A DNA stretch of 64,000 nucleotides, from assembly GCF_042433085.1 (NCBI RefSeq), contig NZ_JBHLWA010000001.1:1-64000 (forward strand), written 5' to 3'. How positions within the stretch are numbered: position 1 is the stretch's first letter; each line of letters opens with the position of its first letter. The notes under the pieces are model-generated. The model was not told the origin of the DNA. It saw only the letters and a program-made list of their open reading frames with translations, and ran no database searches. Shown one piece after another: positions 8,136-17,305 of the stretch. The DNA is from Gallibacterium melopsittaci (lineage in GTDB: Bacteria > Pseudomonadota > Gammaproteobacteria > Enterobacterales > Pasteurellaceae). The translations under genes were made by a program, and so were the position numbers.

Positions 8136-9470
8136 ATGGCAGAACGTAAATATTTTGGTACTGATGGTGTGCGTGGGCGAGTAGGTAATTATCCGATTAC
8201 GCCAGAATTTGCTTTAAAGTTAGGTTGGGCAGCAGGAAAAGTATTAGCAACGCAAGGATCGCGTAAAGTATTAATTGGTAAAGATACGCGTATTTCGGGT
8301 TATATGTTGGAATCTGCATTGGAAGCAGGTTTGGCGGCAGCTGGATTATCAGCAGCTTTTGTTGGTCCAATGCCAACCCCAGCGATCGCTTATTTAACTC
8401 GTACGTTTCGTGCTGAGGCTGGGATTGTGATTTCTGCTTCACACAATCCTTATTATGATAATGGGATCAAATTCTTTTCGGCACATGGCACAAAATTACC
8501 AGATGAAGTTGAATTAGCGATTGAAGCGTTACTAGAACAACCAATGACCTGTGTGGAATCTGCTGATTTAGGTAAAGCGAGTCGTATTAATGATGCAGCA
8601 GGACGTTATATTGAATTTTGTAAAAGTACATTCCCTGTGCATTTGAGCCTAGAAGGATTAAAAATAGTTGTCGATTGTGCAAATGGCGCAACCTACCATA
8701 TTGCACCGAATGTGATGCGTGAACTAGGAGCAACTGTCATTGAAATTGGTACAAAACCAGATGGAATGAATATCAATGAGCGTTGTGGAGCAACTGATGT
8801 ACGAGCTTTACAGGAAGTTGTTGTGCAAAGTAAGGCTGATGTTGGTTTAGCATATGATGGTGACGGCGATCGTATTATGATGGTCGATCATCTTGGTAAT
8901 AAAGTTGATGGTGACCAAATTCTCTTTATTATTGCTCGAGAAGCATTACGTTCAGGAAAATTATCTGGCGGTGTCGTTGGGACATTAATGAGTAATATGA
9001 GTTTAGAACTTGCATTAAAAATGTTGGGAATTCCTTTTGTACGAGCGAAAGTTGGTGATCGTTATGTATTGGAACAAATGCAAGAACGTGGCTGGAAATT
9101 AGGTGGTGAAAATTCAGGTCATATTATTATTGCAGATAAAAATACGACAGGAGATGGCATTATTGCTTCACTACAAGTGTTAGCAGCAATGGTGACGCAC
9201 GGTTTATCTTTAAATGAGTTAGCCAGTGCAGTACAACTATTCCCACAAGTTTTAATTAATGTGCGTTTTGATGGTGGTGCGAATCCACTTGAGAGTGATG
9301 CTGTAAAACAAGTTGCTGCAGATGTGGAAAAAAGATTGCATGGTAAAGGGCGTGTCTTATTACGAAAATCTGGTACTGAACCATTAATTCGAGTAATGGT
9401 AGAGTGTGAGGATGAGGTATTAGCCAAAAGCTGTGCAGAAGAAATTGCAGAAATTGTAAAGAAAAGTTAG
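8136..9470 (+). CDS. glmM: GlmM, phosphoglucosamine mutase
   Basis: This enzyme interconverts glucosamine-6-phosphate and glucosamine-1-phosphate on the way to UDP-GlcNAc for peptidoglycan and LPS. The 444 residues match the family. The phosphorylated serine is Ser102 in ISASHNPYYDN. The metal loop GDGDRIMMVD, the sugar-binding GGENSGHII and the phosphate-binding RKSGTEPLIRVM near the C-terminus are all present. An AAAAGGAA ribosome binding site precedes the ATG. Confidence 0.97.
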   Translation: MAERKYFGTDGVRGRVGNYPITPEFALKLGWAAGKVLATQGSRKVLIGKDTRISGYMLESALEAGLAAAGLSAAFVGPMPTPAIAYLTRTFRAEAGIVISASHNPYYDNGIKFFSAHGTKLPDEVELAIEALLEQPMTCVESADLGKASRINDAAGRYIEFCKSTFPVHLSLEGLKIVVDCANGATYHIAPNVMRELGATVIEIGTKPDGMNINERCGATDVRALQEVVVQSKADVGLAYDGDGDRIMMVDHLGNKVDGDQILFIIAREALRSGKLSGGVVGTLMSNMSLELALKMLGIPFVRAKVGDRYVLEQMQERGWKLGGENSGHIIIADKNTTGDGIIASLQVLAAMVTHGLSLNELASAVQLFPQVLINVRFDGGANPLESDAVKQVAADVEKRLHGKGRVLLRKSGTEPLIRVMVECEDEVLAKSCAEEIAEIVKKS

Positions 9471-9502
9471 TTTTAATTGATGAAATTAGAAAAAAATTTC
9501 AC

Positions 9503-9508
9503 TATAAT
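9503..9508 (+). promoter_or_regulatory. Candidate -10 element for the OmpA-type lipoprotein gene
   Basis: A perfect TATAAT lies 36 bases upstream of the ATG at 9545. A TTGATG at 9477-9482 is a possible but widely spaced (20 bases) -35. The short leader contains a TAAGGGT ribosome binding site. Confidence 0.45.
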
Positions 9509-9544
9509 TATTAACTTTATAGGCGAAAAATATAAGGGTAAACA

Positions 9545-10288
9545 ATGAAATTAAAAAGTTTGTTACTTCCAGTGACATTATCTGTGATGTTAGCCGCTTG
9601 TGGCAATCTGAGTAATGTCAATAAAGATGGCACAGCAGATAAGCTAGTATGGCCAAAAGTAGAAAGTAGTACTTTTAATTCTAATGGGTCTCAAAAGGGA
9701 ATTTGGCCAAATTGGGATAATGTACATCAAATTTCAAAAGGGATGAATAAAGACCAAATTATGGCTCTTATTGGACGTCCTCATTTTAATGAAGGAATGT
9801 TTGATGTGCGTGAATGGGATTATGTCTTTAACTTACGCCAAAATGGCAAACATAAAGTTTGTCAATTTAAAGTTCTTTTCGATAAAAATATGGATGCACA
9901 ATCTTTCTATTGGCTACCAGAGAATTGTGGCAGCCATGAAGAATACCAACTTTCCAGCGATTTTTTATTTGATTTAAATTCGGCTGATTTAAAGGCAGAG
10001 AGCCGTGAGGTGATTGGTGATCTAGTAAAAAAGTTAGCTAAAGACAAGCAAATTACAGTGACTGGTTATACCGATCGTTTAGGTTCAGATAGCTATAATT
10101 TAGCTTTGTCAAAAAAGAGAGCTGAAACAGTAAAAAAGTATATGGTTGAGTTAGGTGTAGAAGCAAATCGCATTAATGCGATTGGTTTAGGAAAAGCTGA
10201 TCCAATTATGGCTTGTGATGCAGTAAGTGGTAAAGCATTAGTTAGCTGTTTAGCACCTAACCGTCGTGTAGTTATTGCAACTGATTAA
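9545..10288 (+). CDS. OmpA-family lipoprotein with a BamE-like N-terminal domain
   Basis: This 247-residue envelope protein has a signal peptide and lipobox ending LAAC, with the lipidated Cys at 19. Residues about 50-125 resemble the SmpA/OmlA (BamE) fold (ISKGMNKDQIMALIGRPHF, then a REWDYVF block). Residues about 133-247 form an OmpA-type peptidoglycan-binding domain: FLFDLNSADL, then TVTGYTDRLGSDSYNLALS with the diaminopimelate-binding Asp, and a closing PNRRVVI. It would tether the outer membrane to peptidoglycan. It stands alone between a candidate promoter and a strong terminator. Confidence 0.88.
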   Translation: MKLKSLLLPVTLSVMLAACGNLSNVNKDGTADKLVWPKVESSTFNSNGSQKGIWPNWDNVHQISKGMNKDQIMALIGRPHFNEGMFDVREWDYVFNLRQNGKHKVCQFKVLFDKNMDAQSFYWLPENCGSHEEYQLSSDFLFDLNSADLKAESREVIGDLVKKLAKDKQITVTGYTDRLGSDSYNLALSKKRAETVKKYMVELGVEANRINAIGLGKADPIMACDAVSGKALVSCLAPNRRVVIATD

Positions 10289-10305
10289 TTGTGTGTTCTT
10301 ATCTA

Positions 10306-10338
10306 AACAAAAGGGCTATTTGACAGCCCTTTTGTTTT
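10306..10338 (+). terminator. Intrinsic terminator after the OmpA-type lipoprotein
   Basis: The hairpin AACAAAAGGGCT / AGCCCTTTTGTTTT has a seven-base loop and a T-rich tail, 18 bases after the stop codon. It separates the core genes from polysaccharide locus A. Confidence 0.88.
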
Positions 10339-10470
10339 AACTTCATTTCTTTTTTATCTTCTCAAGTGTAAAATATGCCACTTCAACTCTAAACGCATAA
10401 AGCAAGTTTCAACAATGGGTAATAATCAATTGCTTGCTGTTTTTGTGAATGAAATAAGGAATTTTAGTTT

Positions 10471-11586
10471 ATGGCATCAGTAAATAATTCTTATCCAGAA
10501 CAAGCAGAGATGTTTAATTTAGCGACACTTTTTCAATATTACTGGAAGAAAAAATGGTGGATTATTTTATCAACTATTATTTTTACTGGTGCAGCTTATT
10601 TTTATGCCAATTCAATAAAACCTGAATGGAGTACTTCGGCAGAAGCGATTCCAGCTAATCCTAGTGCTATTGAAAAAATACTCGATTTAAATCAACGCTA
10701 TGCATTAATTAGTGGTGAGAATTTTGATGTTAATGGTGTAAATGCGGCACTTTTTAATCAATTTGTGACAAATACAGCTATTTACGATGTTCGTAAAAAT
10801 TATTTTTTAGAATCAGACTTATATAAAAACTTAAGTAGTAAACAAGCTGATGTACAGCAAAAATCTGCTTTAGAAAAACTGATTAAGAATATTACCGTTG
10901 TGACACCAGATATGAATAAAAAGGGGAATAATATTACCGTTATTACTGCTGAAAATAAGGCATTAGCGGATATTCCGTCAGTAAAATTAAGCTTTGTTGG
11001 CGATGATCTTCAATTATTACAAAAAACATTAGATGGGTTTATACAGTTTACGAATAAGATTACTTATCAACAGGCAATAGCTGATTTCTTGATTAAGGTA
11101 AAACAAAAAATTACTGCATTAAAATATCAACAAAAGCAGATTGAAGAACAATTACTATTAGAGAAACAATCTCAAATTCAATATTTACAAGCCGCCTTAG
11201 CCACAGCACAGCTCGCAGGAAATAATTCTCAAGATAACAATTTACGTTTAAATATTGATCTTAATGAAAAAAATATAAATTTATCAAATCCATATCTCTA
11301 TTTATTGGGTAGTCAAAATTTGGCTGCACAGTTGGATGGATTAAAGCAACAAAAATTTATTTATCCTGCTTCTTATTATGCAGCTAAGCAAAAAATTGTT
11401 GATTTAGCGAATTTAGTTAATGATGCAGAAGCATTAAAAATTGATACTTTCCAATATAAAACTTCTCCAACTTATCCATATAAAGTAAAACCACAAAAAG
11501 CCTTAATTTGGGCTATTGGATTTTTATTTGGTTTAATCTTTTCTTGTATGGTTCTATTATTTATTTTGGTACTAAAGAAAAAATAA
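10471..11586 (+). CDS. wzz: Wzz-family polysaccharide chain-length regulator (locus A)
   Basis: This inner-membrane polysaccharide co-polymerase controls the chain length of a Wzy-made glycan. The 371 residues have a transmembrane helix at about 33-50, a periplasmic body with coiled-coil-like Gln/Leu/Lys-rich helices (about 200-245), and a second helix near 343-367. A Pro-rich segment (SPTYPYKVKPQKA) precedes the second helix, typical of Wzz. No kinase domain is present, so it is the O-antigen/enterobacterial type rather than Wzc. It is the first gene of an operon whose next gene begins one base after its stop. A paralogue with the same layout opens locus B near 39 kb. Confidence 0.87.
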   Translation: MASVNNSYPEQAEMFNLATLFQYYWKKKWWIILSTIIFTGAAYFYANSIKPEWSTSAEAIPANPSAIEKILDLNQRYALISGENFDVNGVNAALFNQFVTNTAIYDVRKNYFLESDLYKNLSSKQADVQQKSALEKLIKNITVVTPDMNKKGNNITVITAENKALADIPSVKLSFVGDDLQLLQKTLDGFIQFTNKITYQQAIADFLIKVKQKITALKYQQKQIEEQLLLEKQSQIQYLQAALATAQLAGNNSQDNNLRLNIDLNEKNINLSNPYLYLLGSQNLAAQLDGLKQQKFIYPASYYAAKQKIVDLANLVNDAEALKIDTFQYKTSPTYPYKVKPQKALIWAIGFLFGLIFSCMVLLFILVLKKK

Positions 11587-11587
11587 T

Positions 11588-12994
11588 ATGGGTAGTGCTA
11601 TCGGCGATAAGCTGCTGAAAAATACGTTAATTTATAGTATTGGCAGCTTTGGATCAAAAATCCTTTCTTTTTTATTATTGCCTCTGTTTTCACTTTATTT
11701 ATCAACAGTGGAAATGGGGCAATATGATTTAATTCTGACCTTTACGATGTTGGTTACGCCAGTAGTAACATTGCAATTATCAGATGCGATTTATCGTTGG
11801 TTAATTTCTGATGAGAAAACACCTGGCTCAGAAGCTAATGTGATTAGTACAGCTTTATTAATTTTTGCCTTTGCTAGTTTATTACTATTAGTAGTGGCAG
11901 CAACAATTAATTATTTTTATCCACAGCCTTATTTCGTAGAAACCTTAGTGTTATTACTTATTTCCTCTTTATTTTATATTTTGCAACAGGCATTGAGAGG
12001 ACTAGGATTAACTAAACAATTTGCTTTATCCGGTATTTTATATTCGTTCTTACTATTATTATTTTCAGTAGCTGCTTTGTGGTGGTTTAGTGATAAATTA
12101 TTTGCGGTATTAGCTGGAATGATTGTAGCCAATGGCATAGTCACATTGATTATTCTATTTCATTGGAAAATAAGCCGTTATCTTGCTTGGAAAAAGATCG
12201 ATCGAAAGTTAATTAAACCAATGTTAGTTTATTCACTGCCCTTAGTGCCAAATGCCGTGAGTTGGTGGTTAATGACAATGGCGAATAAATATATTATTTT
12301 CCAACAAATTGATACAGCGGCTAATGGGATTTATGCTGTTTCTTCTCGTTTGCCAAGCATTTTAATGATTGTTTTTTCATTATTTTTATTAGCTTGGCAA
12401 GATGTCATTCTAAAAAATGATCAAGCAGATTATCGTGAAGTTACGGCAGCAACTTTTGCCCAGTTAGCAAAATTTATGTTTTCAATTGGCTTAATTTTTA
12501 TCAGTATTAGTGAGCCATTGATCCATTATTTATTTGCTTCAACATTTTATTCTGCGTGGCAATATATGCCATTATTGGTATTAGCAACAGTATTTACTTC
12601 TTTTTGTGCATTTTTAGGAACAGCCTACCAACAGAAGAAAAATACATTAAAAATCCTTACGACGACTTTATTAGGTGCAGTGATCAATATTGCAATTAGT
12701 TTTAGCTTAATGGCTAAAATAGGATTGTTTGCTGCTGCATTAGGAACATTAGCGAGCTTTATGTTAGTGTTCTTTATTCGCCAACGCGATGTGAAATCTT
12801 TTTATCCAGTCCATCTTGCGTGGCAATCTTTTTGGTTTCCATTGGGATTAAGTTTTGCTTATTGTTATTTAGTGAACCTTAATCAATTTAGTATCAATTT
12901 AATTTTGCTTGTCGCTGCGATAGTTCTATTTTTTATTTTGAACTGGCAGTTAATCAGTAAAATTTTACATAAAGTAAAAGAGAGAGTTTTATGA
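11588..12994 (+). CDS. Wzx-type oligosaccharide flippase (locus A)
   Basis: This 468-residue protein has about twelve to fourteen hydrophobic helices and the MATE/MOP-like start LLKNTLIYSIGSFGSKILSF, typical of flippases that turn undecaprenyl-linked repeat units to the periplasmic face. The substrate cannot be read from sequence. It overlaps the next gene by four bases (ATGA), so the locus is one transcription unit. Confidence 0.87.
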   Translation: MGSAIGDKLLKNTLIYSIGSFGSKILSFLLLPLFSLYLSTVEMGQYDLILTFTMLVTPVVTLQLSDAIYRWLISDEKTPGSEANVISTALLIFAFASLLLLVVAATINYFYPQPYFVETLVLLLISSLFYILQQALRGLGLTKQFALSGILYSFLLLLFSVAALWWFSDKLFAVLAGMIVANGIVTLIILFHWKISRYLAWKKIDRKLIKPMLVYSLPLVPNAVSWWLMTMANKYIIFQQIDTAANGIYAVSSRLPSILMIVFSLFLLAWQDVILKNDQADYREVTAATFAQLAKFMFSIGLIFISISEPLIHYLFASTFYSAWQYMPLLVLATVFTSFCAFLGTAYQQKKNTLKILTTTLLGAVINIAISFSLMAKIGLFAAALGTLASFMLVFFIRQRDVKSFYPVHLAWQSFWFPLGLSFAYCYLVNLNQFSINLILLVAAIVLFFILNWQLISKILHKVKERVL

Positions 12995-13989
12995 TCAACC
13001 CAAATAGACAACAATTATCTCGTTTAAGTGACATTATTTATGATCGTTTAGATCCCTTAATTGATAATGATTATGTTCTCTTAGATATTCCTGATCATCA
13101 GAATATTGGGGATCAAGCTATTTGGGCTGGAGAAATGGCCTATTTGGCACGTTTACCCTATAAATTAAAATATGCGGCACCTTACTATAATGTTGATCTG
13201 AAAAAAATTGGAAAAGATGACATTATTCTTTTTCATGGTGGTGGTAATTTTGGTGATGTGTGGGATGTATGTCAGAAATTGCGTGAACATGTGATTATGC
13301 ATTGTCCAGAGAATAAAATTATCGTTTTTCCGCAAACTGTTTATTATCAATCACAACAAGCACTGGAGAAGAGCGCTGAAATTTTTAATGCTCACGGTAA
13401 TGTGACAATTTGTGCAAGAGATCAAGTTTCTTATGGTTTGTTAAACAAATATTTTACTAAATGCCAAATTTTATTATTACCTGATATGGCATTCTGTTTG
13501 AATTTAGACTCCTTGATTGCGGAAGAAAAAACAGGCAAAACATTATTTGTGAAACGTACAGATAAAGAATTAAACACTGCTGCTGATTACCACGAAGTGG
13601 CAGAATTGGAAAATGTGACGATTTCAGATTGGCCAAGTTTTGAGAAAGAGTTTAAACAATTAATTAAATATAACCCAAATTTTGCCTTTTTCTCTTTGCG
13701 AGAGTTTTTATTTCGTGTAGCTAACCGTTTACCAGTGCTGATGCCACTTTATGTACAACCAATCGAGAAGATCGAAAATCGCCGTGATTTTTATATGGAG
13801 CTAGGCATCAATTTCTTAAATCGTTTTGATCAAATTTATACAACCCGCTTACATTGCTTCATTCTTGGTATTTTGTTAGGTAAAACAGTTTATATTTATG
13901 ATAACTCCTATGGAAAAAATGCCTCGTTTTATCAAACGTGGTTACAGGATTTTAATCAATGTCATTTATTGAATGAGTCAACAAAATGA
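12991..13989 (+). CDS. Polysaccharide pyruvyl transferase family protein
   Basis: The 332 residues fit the CsaB/ExoV/EpsI-like family, which transfers pyruvate from phosphoenolpyruvate to sugars. Some members act otherwise on nascent glycans. Visible features are DHQNIGDQAIWAGE near the N-terminus, the glycine-rich FHGGGNFGDVWD around residue 75, a VFPQTVYYQS strand, and C-terminal TTRLHCFILGILLGK with the conserved Arg-Leu-His. It overlaps both neighbours by ATGA junctions. The product may decorate the locus A repeat unit with a ketal; this is family-level inference. Confidence 0.8.
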   Translation: MINPNRQQLSRLSDIIYDRLDPLIDNDYVLLDIPDHQNIGDQAIWAGEMAYLARLPYKLKYAAPYYNVDLKKIGKDDIILFHGGGNFGDVWDVCQKLREHVIMHCPENKIIVFPQTVYYQSQQALEKSAEIFNAHGNVTICARDQVSYGLLNKYFTKCQILLLPDMAFCLNLDSLIAEEKTGKTLFVKRTDKELNTAADYHEVAELENVTISDWPSFEKEFKQLIKYNPNFAFFSLREFLFRVANRLPVLMPLYVQPIEKIENRRDFYMELGINFLNRFDQIYTTRLHCFILGILLGKTVYIYDNSYGKNASFYQTWLQDFNQCHLLNESTK

Positions 13990-14894
13990 AAAGCGATATA
14001 TTAGTTTCAGTGATTATTCCTTGCTATAACGGTGAGCAATATATTGAAGAAGCAGTTCAATCCATTTTACAGCAGAGTTATCATCACTTAGAAGTATTGG
14101 TCGTCAATGATGGATCAACCGATAGTTCTGCCGAAATTTTACAACGTTTGGCACAAGAAGATTTACGTGTTCGTTATATTGAAAATGAGCAAAATCTTGG
14201 CTTAATTGCAACCTTAAATAAAGCAATTCAATTAGCTCAAGGTAAATATATTGCTCGTATGGATGCCGATGATATTGCTTTGCCTGATCGGATTGAGAAA
14301 CAGGTGGCATTTTTAGCTCAACATTCAGATGTTGCAGTGCTAGGTGGAGCAGTCGAAACTTTTGGTGAAGGAGTAGAAAATAAAATATTATCTTTACCAG
14401 CAGAAGATATGCAGATTAAAGCCTATCTTTTTTTAGCTTCAGCATTTCATCATCCGACAGTGATGTTTAATCTTGATGCCGTTGATAAAGCGGAATTAGT
14501 CTATCAACAACAATATTATCGAGCAGAAGATTATGGTCTTTGGGTCACATTGCTCACTAAAGGATACAAATTTGCTAATTTGTCAGAGGTTATTTTGCGT
14601 TATCGTATTTTGCCAAATAGTGAAACACGCTTGTTAGCAAAAAATTTAGCACAAAAAAATGAAGTATTGCGTAATATTCACCAATACTTGTTTACGCATC
14701 TAAATCTATCATTAACAGATGAACAAATTACGCAATATTCATTAGCCATTAACCGAGCTAATATTCAGTCATTGCAGCTAGGACAACTTTGTGCCATTTA
14801 TCGCCAAGTTAGTAGCAAGGTGATTTACCCTGTGAAAAAATTGCTACTAAGCCGTTGGTTTAAATTATTGGCGTTAAAATTATTGAAGCGTTAA
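13986..14894 (+). CDS. Family 2 glycosyltransferase (locus A)
   Basis: A cytosolic GT-A inverting transferase of 302 residues. It begins with VSVIIPCYNGEQYIEEAVQS, carries VVNDGSTDSS (nucleotide-binding Asp) near residue 40, and the metal-binding DADD in IARMDADDIALPDR near 95. A later RAEDYGLWV supplies the ED catalytic-base pattern. The C-terminal third is poorly conserved and basic, suiting membrane contact. Donor and acceptor cannot be assigned. Confidence 0.88.
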   Translation: MKSDILVSVIIPCYNGEQYIEEAVQSILQQSYHHLEVLVVNDGSTDSSAEILQRLAQEDLRVRYIENEQNLGLIATLNKAIQLAQGKYIARMDADDIALPDRIEKQVAFLAQHSDVAVLGGAVETFGEGVENKILSLPAEDMQIKAYLFLASAFHHPTVMFNLDAVDKAELVYQQQYYRAEDYGLWVTLLTKGYKFANLSEVILRYRILPNSETRLLAKNLAQKNEVLRNIHQYLFTHLNLSLTDEQITQYSLAINRANIQSLQLGQLCAIYRQVSSKVIYPVKKLLLSRWFKLLALKLLKR

Positions 14895-14907
14895 CTCTCA
14901 GATAAGT

Positions 14908-16167
14908 ATGAAAAAATTTGTCTTTTATTGGCTGTTTTTTACGTGGTTATTTAATATTAAATATAACTTCATTCCATTACATCCAGCTTTTACGTTGGGG
15001 ATTATTGGTGTCTGTCTGTTAGTGCGTGATTACTGGCGACAACAACGTCTGGCTTTGCAATTCTTACCGTTAGGGTTGATTGTCATTCCCTTTGCTTTAT
15101 CATTATTTCCTGCCAAGTTATTCAATCCAGCAGGATTTGAAATAGCTTATCTGATTCAAAATGGGCTTACGCCAATTATTTATCTTTTTGCGACCTACTT
15201 TTTCTATCGCTTTGCCGAGCATATTTATCCAAAAGTGGATTATCAATGTTTAACTGCAATTTGGATTAATACTGTGGTAGTGCAATCAATCCTTACGCTT
15301 GCTGTGAATATTTTGCCGTTTATGCAAGATATTTTGTTGTGGTTGATTCGATATAGTGAGGGACGAGGATTAATAGTTGCTTCTTTAGAACAAGGGAATC
15401 GTTTTATTGGTTTTGGGACACAGTTTTTTGGAGCAGGCATTATTTATGCGTTTACTATTATTCTATTGTCATTCCGTTTAGCCCAGCAACAGAATGGCAT
15501 ATTGTTTATCCGAGATTTAGTGATATTAGCAGTAATAAGTTTAGTTGGCTTATTGTTAGCGAGAACAGTATTAGTGGGTATTGCGATTGGCGGTATTATT
15601 TTTTGTTATCAGCGTTATTTTCGTGATTATTATCGAACCGCGTTATTCTGCTTTTTACTGTTACCGAGTGCATTATTGTTATTACTTATCTTTTTATATG
15701 CTGTATTAAATAACTTGTTAGGTGTGGATTTACTGCATTCAAAATTATTTTATTTTGCAGCAGAGATCTTTATCAATCTTTTTTCTGGTTCGGGGTTAGA
15801 AACAGAATCTACGGATATTTTGTTAGAGATGTATCAGGTTTTACCTACAACATTAAGGACGTGGTTAATCGGTGACGGGTTTTATTTGGCTCAGAATAGT
15901 ATCGATGGGCTTTACTATATGGGTATTGATGTAGGGTATCTGCGTATTATCTTTGCCGTAGGGATTATTGGTTTATTGGTGAATTTAATGGTACATAGTT
16001 ATTTGAGTGCCAAGATTATGCAATTACAACCACAACGAGCTTTACTTTATTTTGCGTTGCTCACACTCTATTTTATTTTGTTAATGAAAGGAATGGTGAG
16101 TTTTATTGCTTTACTTGGTTATTTTTATTTAGCTGAGTTAGCAGAGGTTAAATATGCAAACAGATAA
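14908..16167 (+). CDS. Wzy-like O-antigen polymerase (locus A)
   Basis: A polytopic membrane protein of 419 residues with roughly ten to twelve hydrophobic helices. It has a large periplasmic-type loop near residues 285-345 that contains the block TTLRTWLIGDGFYLA. Position between glycosyltransferases and the presence of Wzz and Wzx in the same operon support a Wzy polymerase, a class with little primary conservation. It overlaps the next gene by 14 bases. Confidence 0.7.
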   Translation: MKKFVFYWLFFTWLFNIKYNFIPLHPAFTLGIIGVCLLVRDYWRQQRLALQFLPLGLIVIPFALSLFPAKLFNPAGFEIAYLIQNGLTPIIYLFATYFFYRFAEHIYPKVDYQCLTAIWINTVVVQSILTLAVNILPFMQDILLWLIRYSEGRGLIVASLEQGNRFIGFGTQFFGAGIIYAFTIILLSFRLAQQQNGILFIRDLVILAVISLVGLLLARTVLVGIAIGGIIFCYQRYFRDYYRTALFCFLLLPSALLLLLIFLYAVLNNLLGVDLLHSKLFYFAAEIFINLFSGSGLETESTDILLEMYQVLPTTLRTWLIGDGFYLAQNSIDGLYYMGIDVGYLRIIFAVGIIGLLVNLMVHSYLSAKIMQLQPQRALLYFALLTLYFILLMKGMVSFIALLGYFYLAELAEVKYANR

Positions 16168-17287
16168 CAAAATTCATATTTTATATTTATGCGGTATTGC
16201 CGTACATGGTGGGGTAGGAAGCTATTTAAAAAGTGTAGCGCAACATTTCCCACAAGATCAGTATGTTTTACACATTACTTATTATTCGGCAGAACGTTTT
16301 GTTGAATTTGAACAAGCAATTTTAGCGCAGAATGCAAGTGTTGTTTTTCATCACTTGCCTGCTTTTTCGATCAAGAATTTGTTGACTGGAAAATTGTGGC
16401 GAGCAACGAAAGCCTTATACCAACAATATCATTTTGATTTGGTACATGCCCATAATCCTTATCTTTCCTTTATTCATTTCTATTGTGCAAAGCAGAATGG
16501 TATTGTAGGTCGCATTTTGCATTCACATAGTAGTCAACCATCGGGTAGCAAAATTAAAGCTCAGATTAATCGCCTGTTTTATCAACTTACCAAGTTATTT
16601 GTTACAGATCGGATTGCGTGTAGTCGAGTAGCAGGAGAGTTTTTATTTAGTAATCAACCTTATCAAATTATCTATAATGCGATTGATTGCAAACGTTTTG
16701 CATTTGATGCGGATAGTCGTAAGCAGTTGCGAAGCCAATTTCAACTAACAGAGGATACGATTGTACTCGGGCATGTAGGCAATTTTGAACCAGTCAAAAA
16801 TCATCAGTTTTTACTCAATTTGATTGAGCAATTAGCAAAAACAACCACAAACTATAAACTTTTTTTAATTGGTGTTGGGGACAAACAAACCGAGTATGAA
16901 CAGTGGGTATCGCAGCATCAACTCAATGATAAGGTTGTATTTTTAGGTTATCGCAAAGATGTTCCTCAATTATTGAATATGTTTGATATGTTCTTATTAC
17001 CCTCTTTTTTTGAGGGATTTCCATTATCTACGCTAGAATCTCAATGTAATGGATTGCCTACTTTAGTTAGTAATAGTGTGACAGAAGAAGTCGCGATAAC
17101 TGATCTTGTACAGTTTTATCCAATTGATCAAGGTGAGTCAATGTGGTCAGAGGCAATTCAACAAGCGACTTTATCCAATAAACGAGAAAGTTATGCAGCT
17201 GAGCTACAAACAAAAGGATTTAGTATTGATCAGCATATTCAACAATTAATTGATTGTTATCAACGTGTATTAGCACGAAAGTCATAA
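16154..17287 (+). CDS. Family 4 glycosyltransferase (locus A)
   Basis: A GT-B retaining transferase of 377 residues. The N-terminal half has HILYLCGIAVHGGVGSYLKS and HAHNPYLSF. The C-terminal half has LGHVGNFEPVKNHQFLL, a PSFFEGFPLSTLESQ block with the EX7E-type glutamates, and SNSVTEEV. It resembles exopolysaccharide transferases of the EpsF/CapM type. Specificity is unknown. Confidence 0.87.
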   Translation: MQTDNKIHILYLCGIAVHGGVGSYLKSVAQHFPQDQYVLHITYYSAERFVEFEQAILAQNASVVFHHLPAFSIKNLLTGKLWRATKALYQQYHFDLVHAHNPYLSFIHFYCAKQNGIVGRILHSHSSQPSGSKIKAQINRLFYQLTKLFVTDRIACSRVAGEFLFSNQPYQIIYNAIDCKRFAFDADSRKQLRSQFQLTEDTIVLGHVGNFEPVKNHQFLLNLIEQLAKTTTNYKLFLIGVGDKQTEYEQWVSQHQLNDKVVFLGYRKDVPQLLNMFDMFLLPSFFEGFPLSTLESQCNGLPTLVSNSVTEEVAITDLVQFYPIDQGESMWSEAIQQATLSNKRESYAAELQTKGFSIDQHIQQLIDCYQRVLARKS

Positions 17288-17305
17288 AGTTTGAAGGAAT
17301 AAGTA

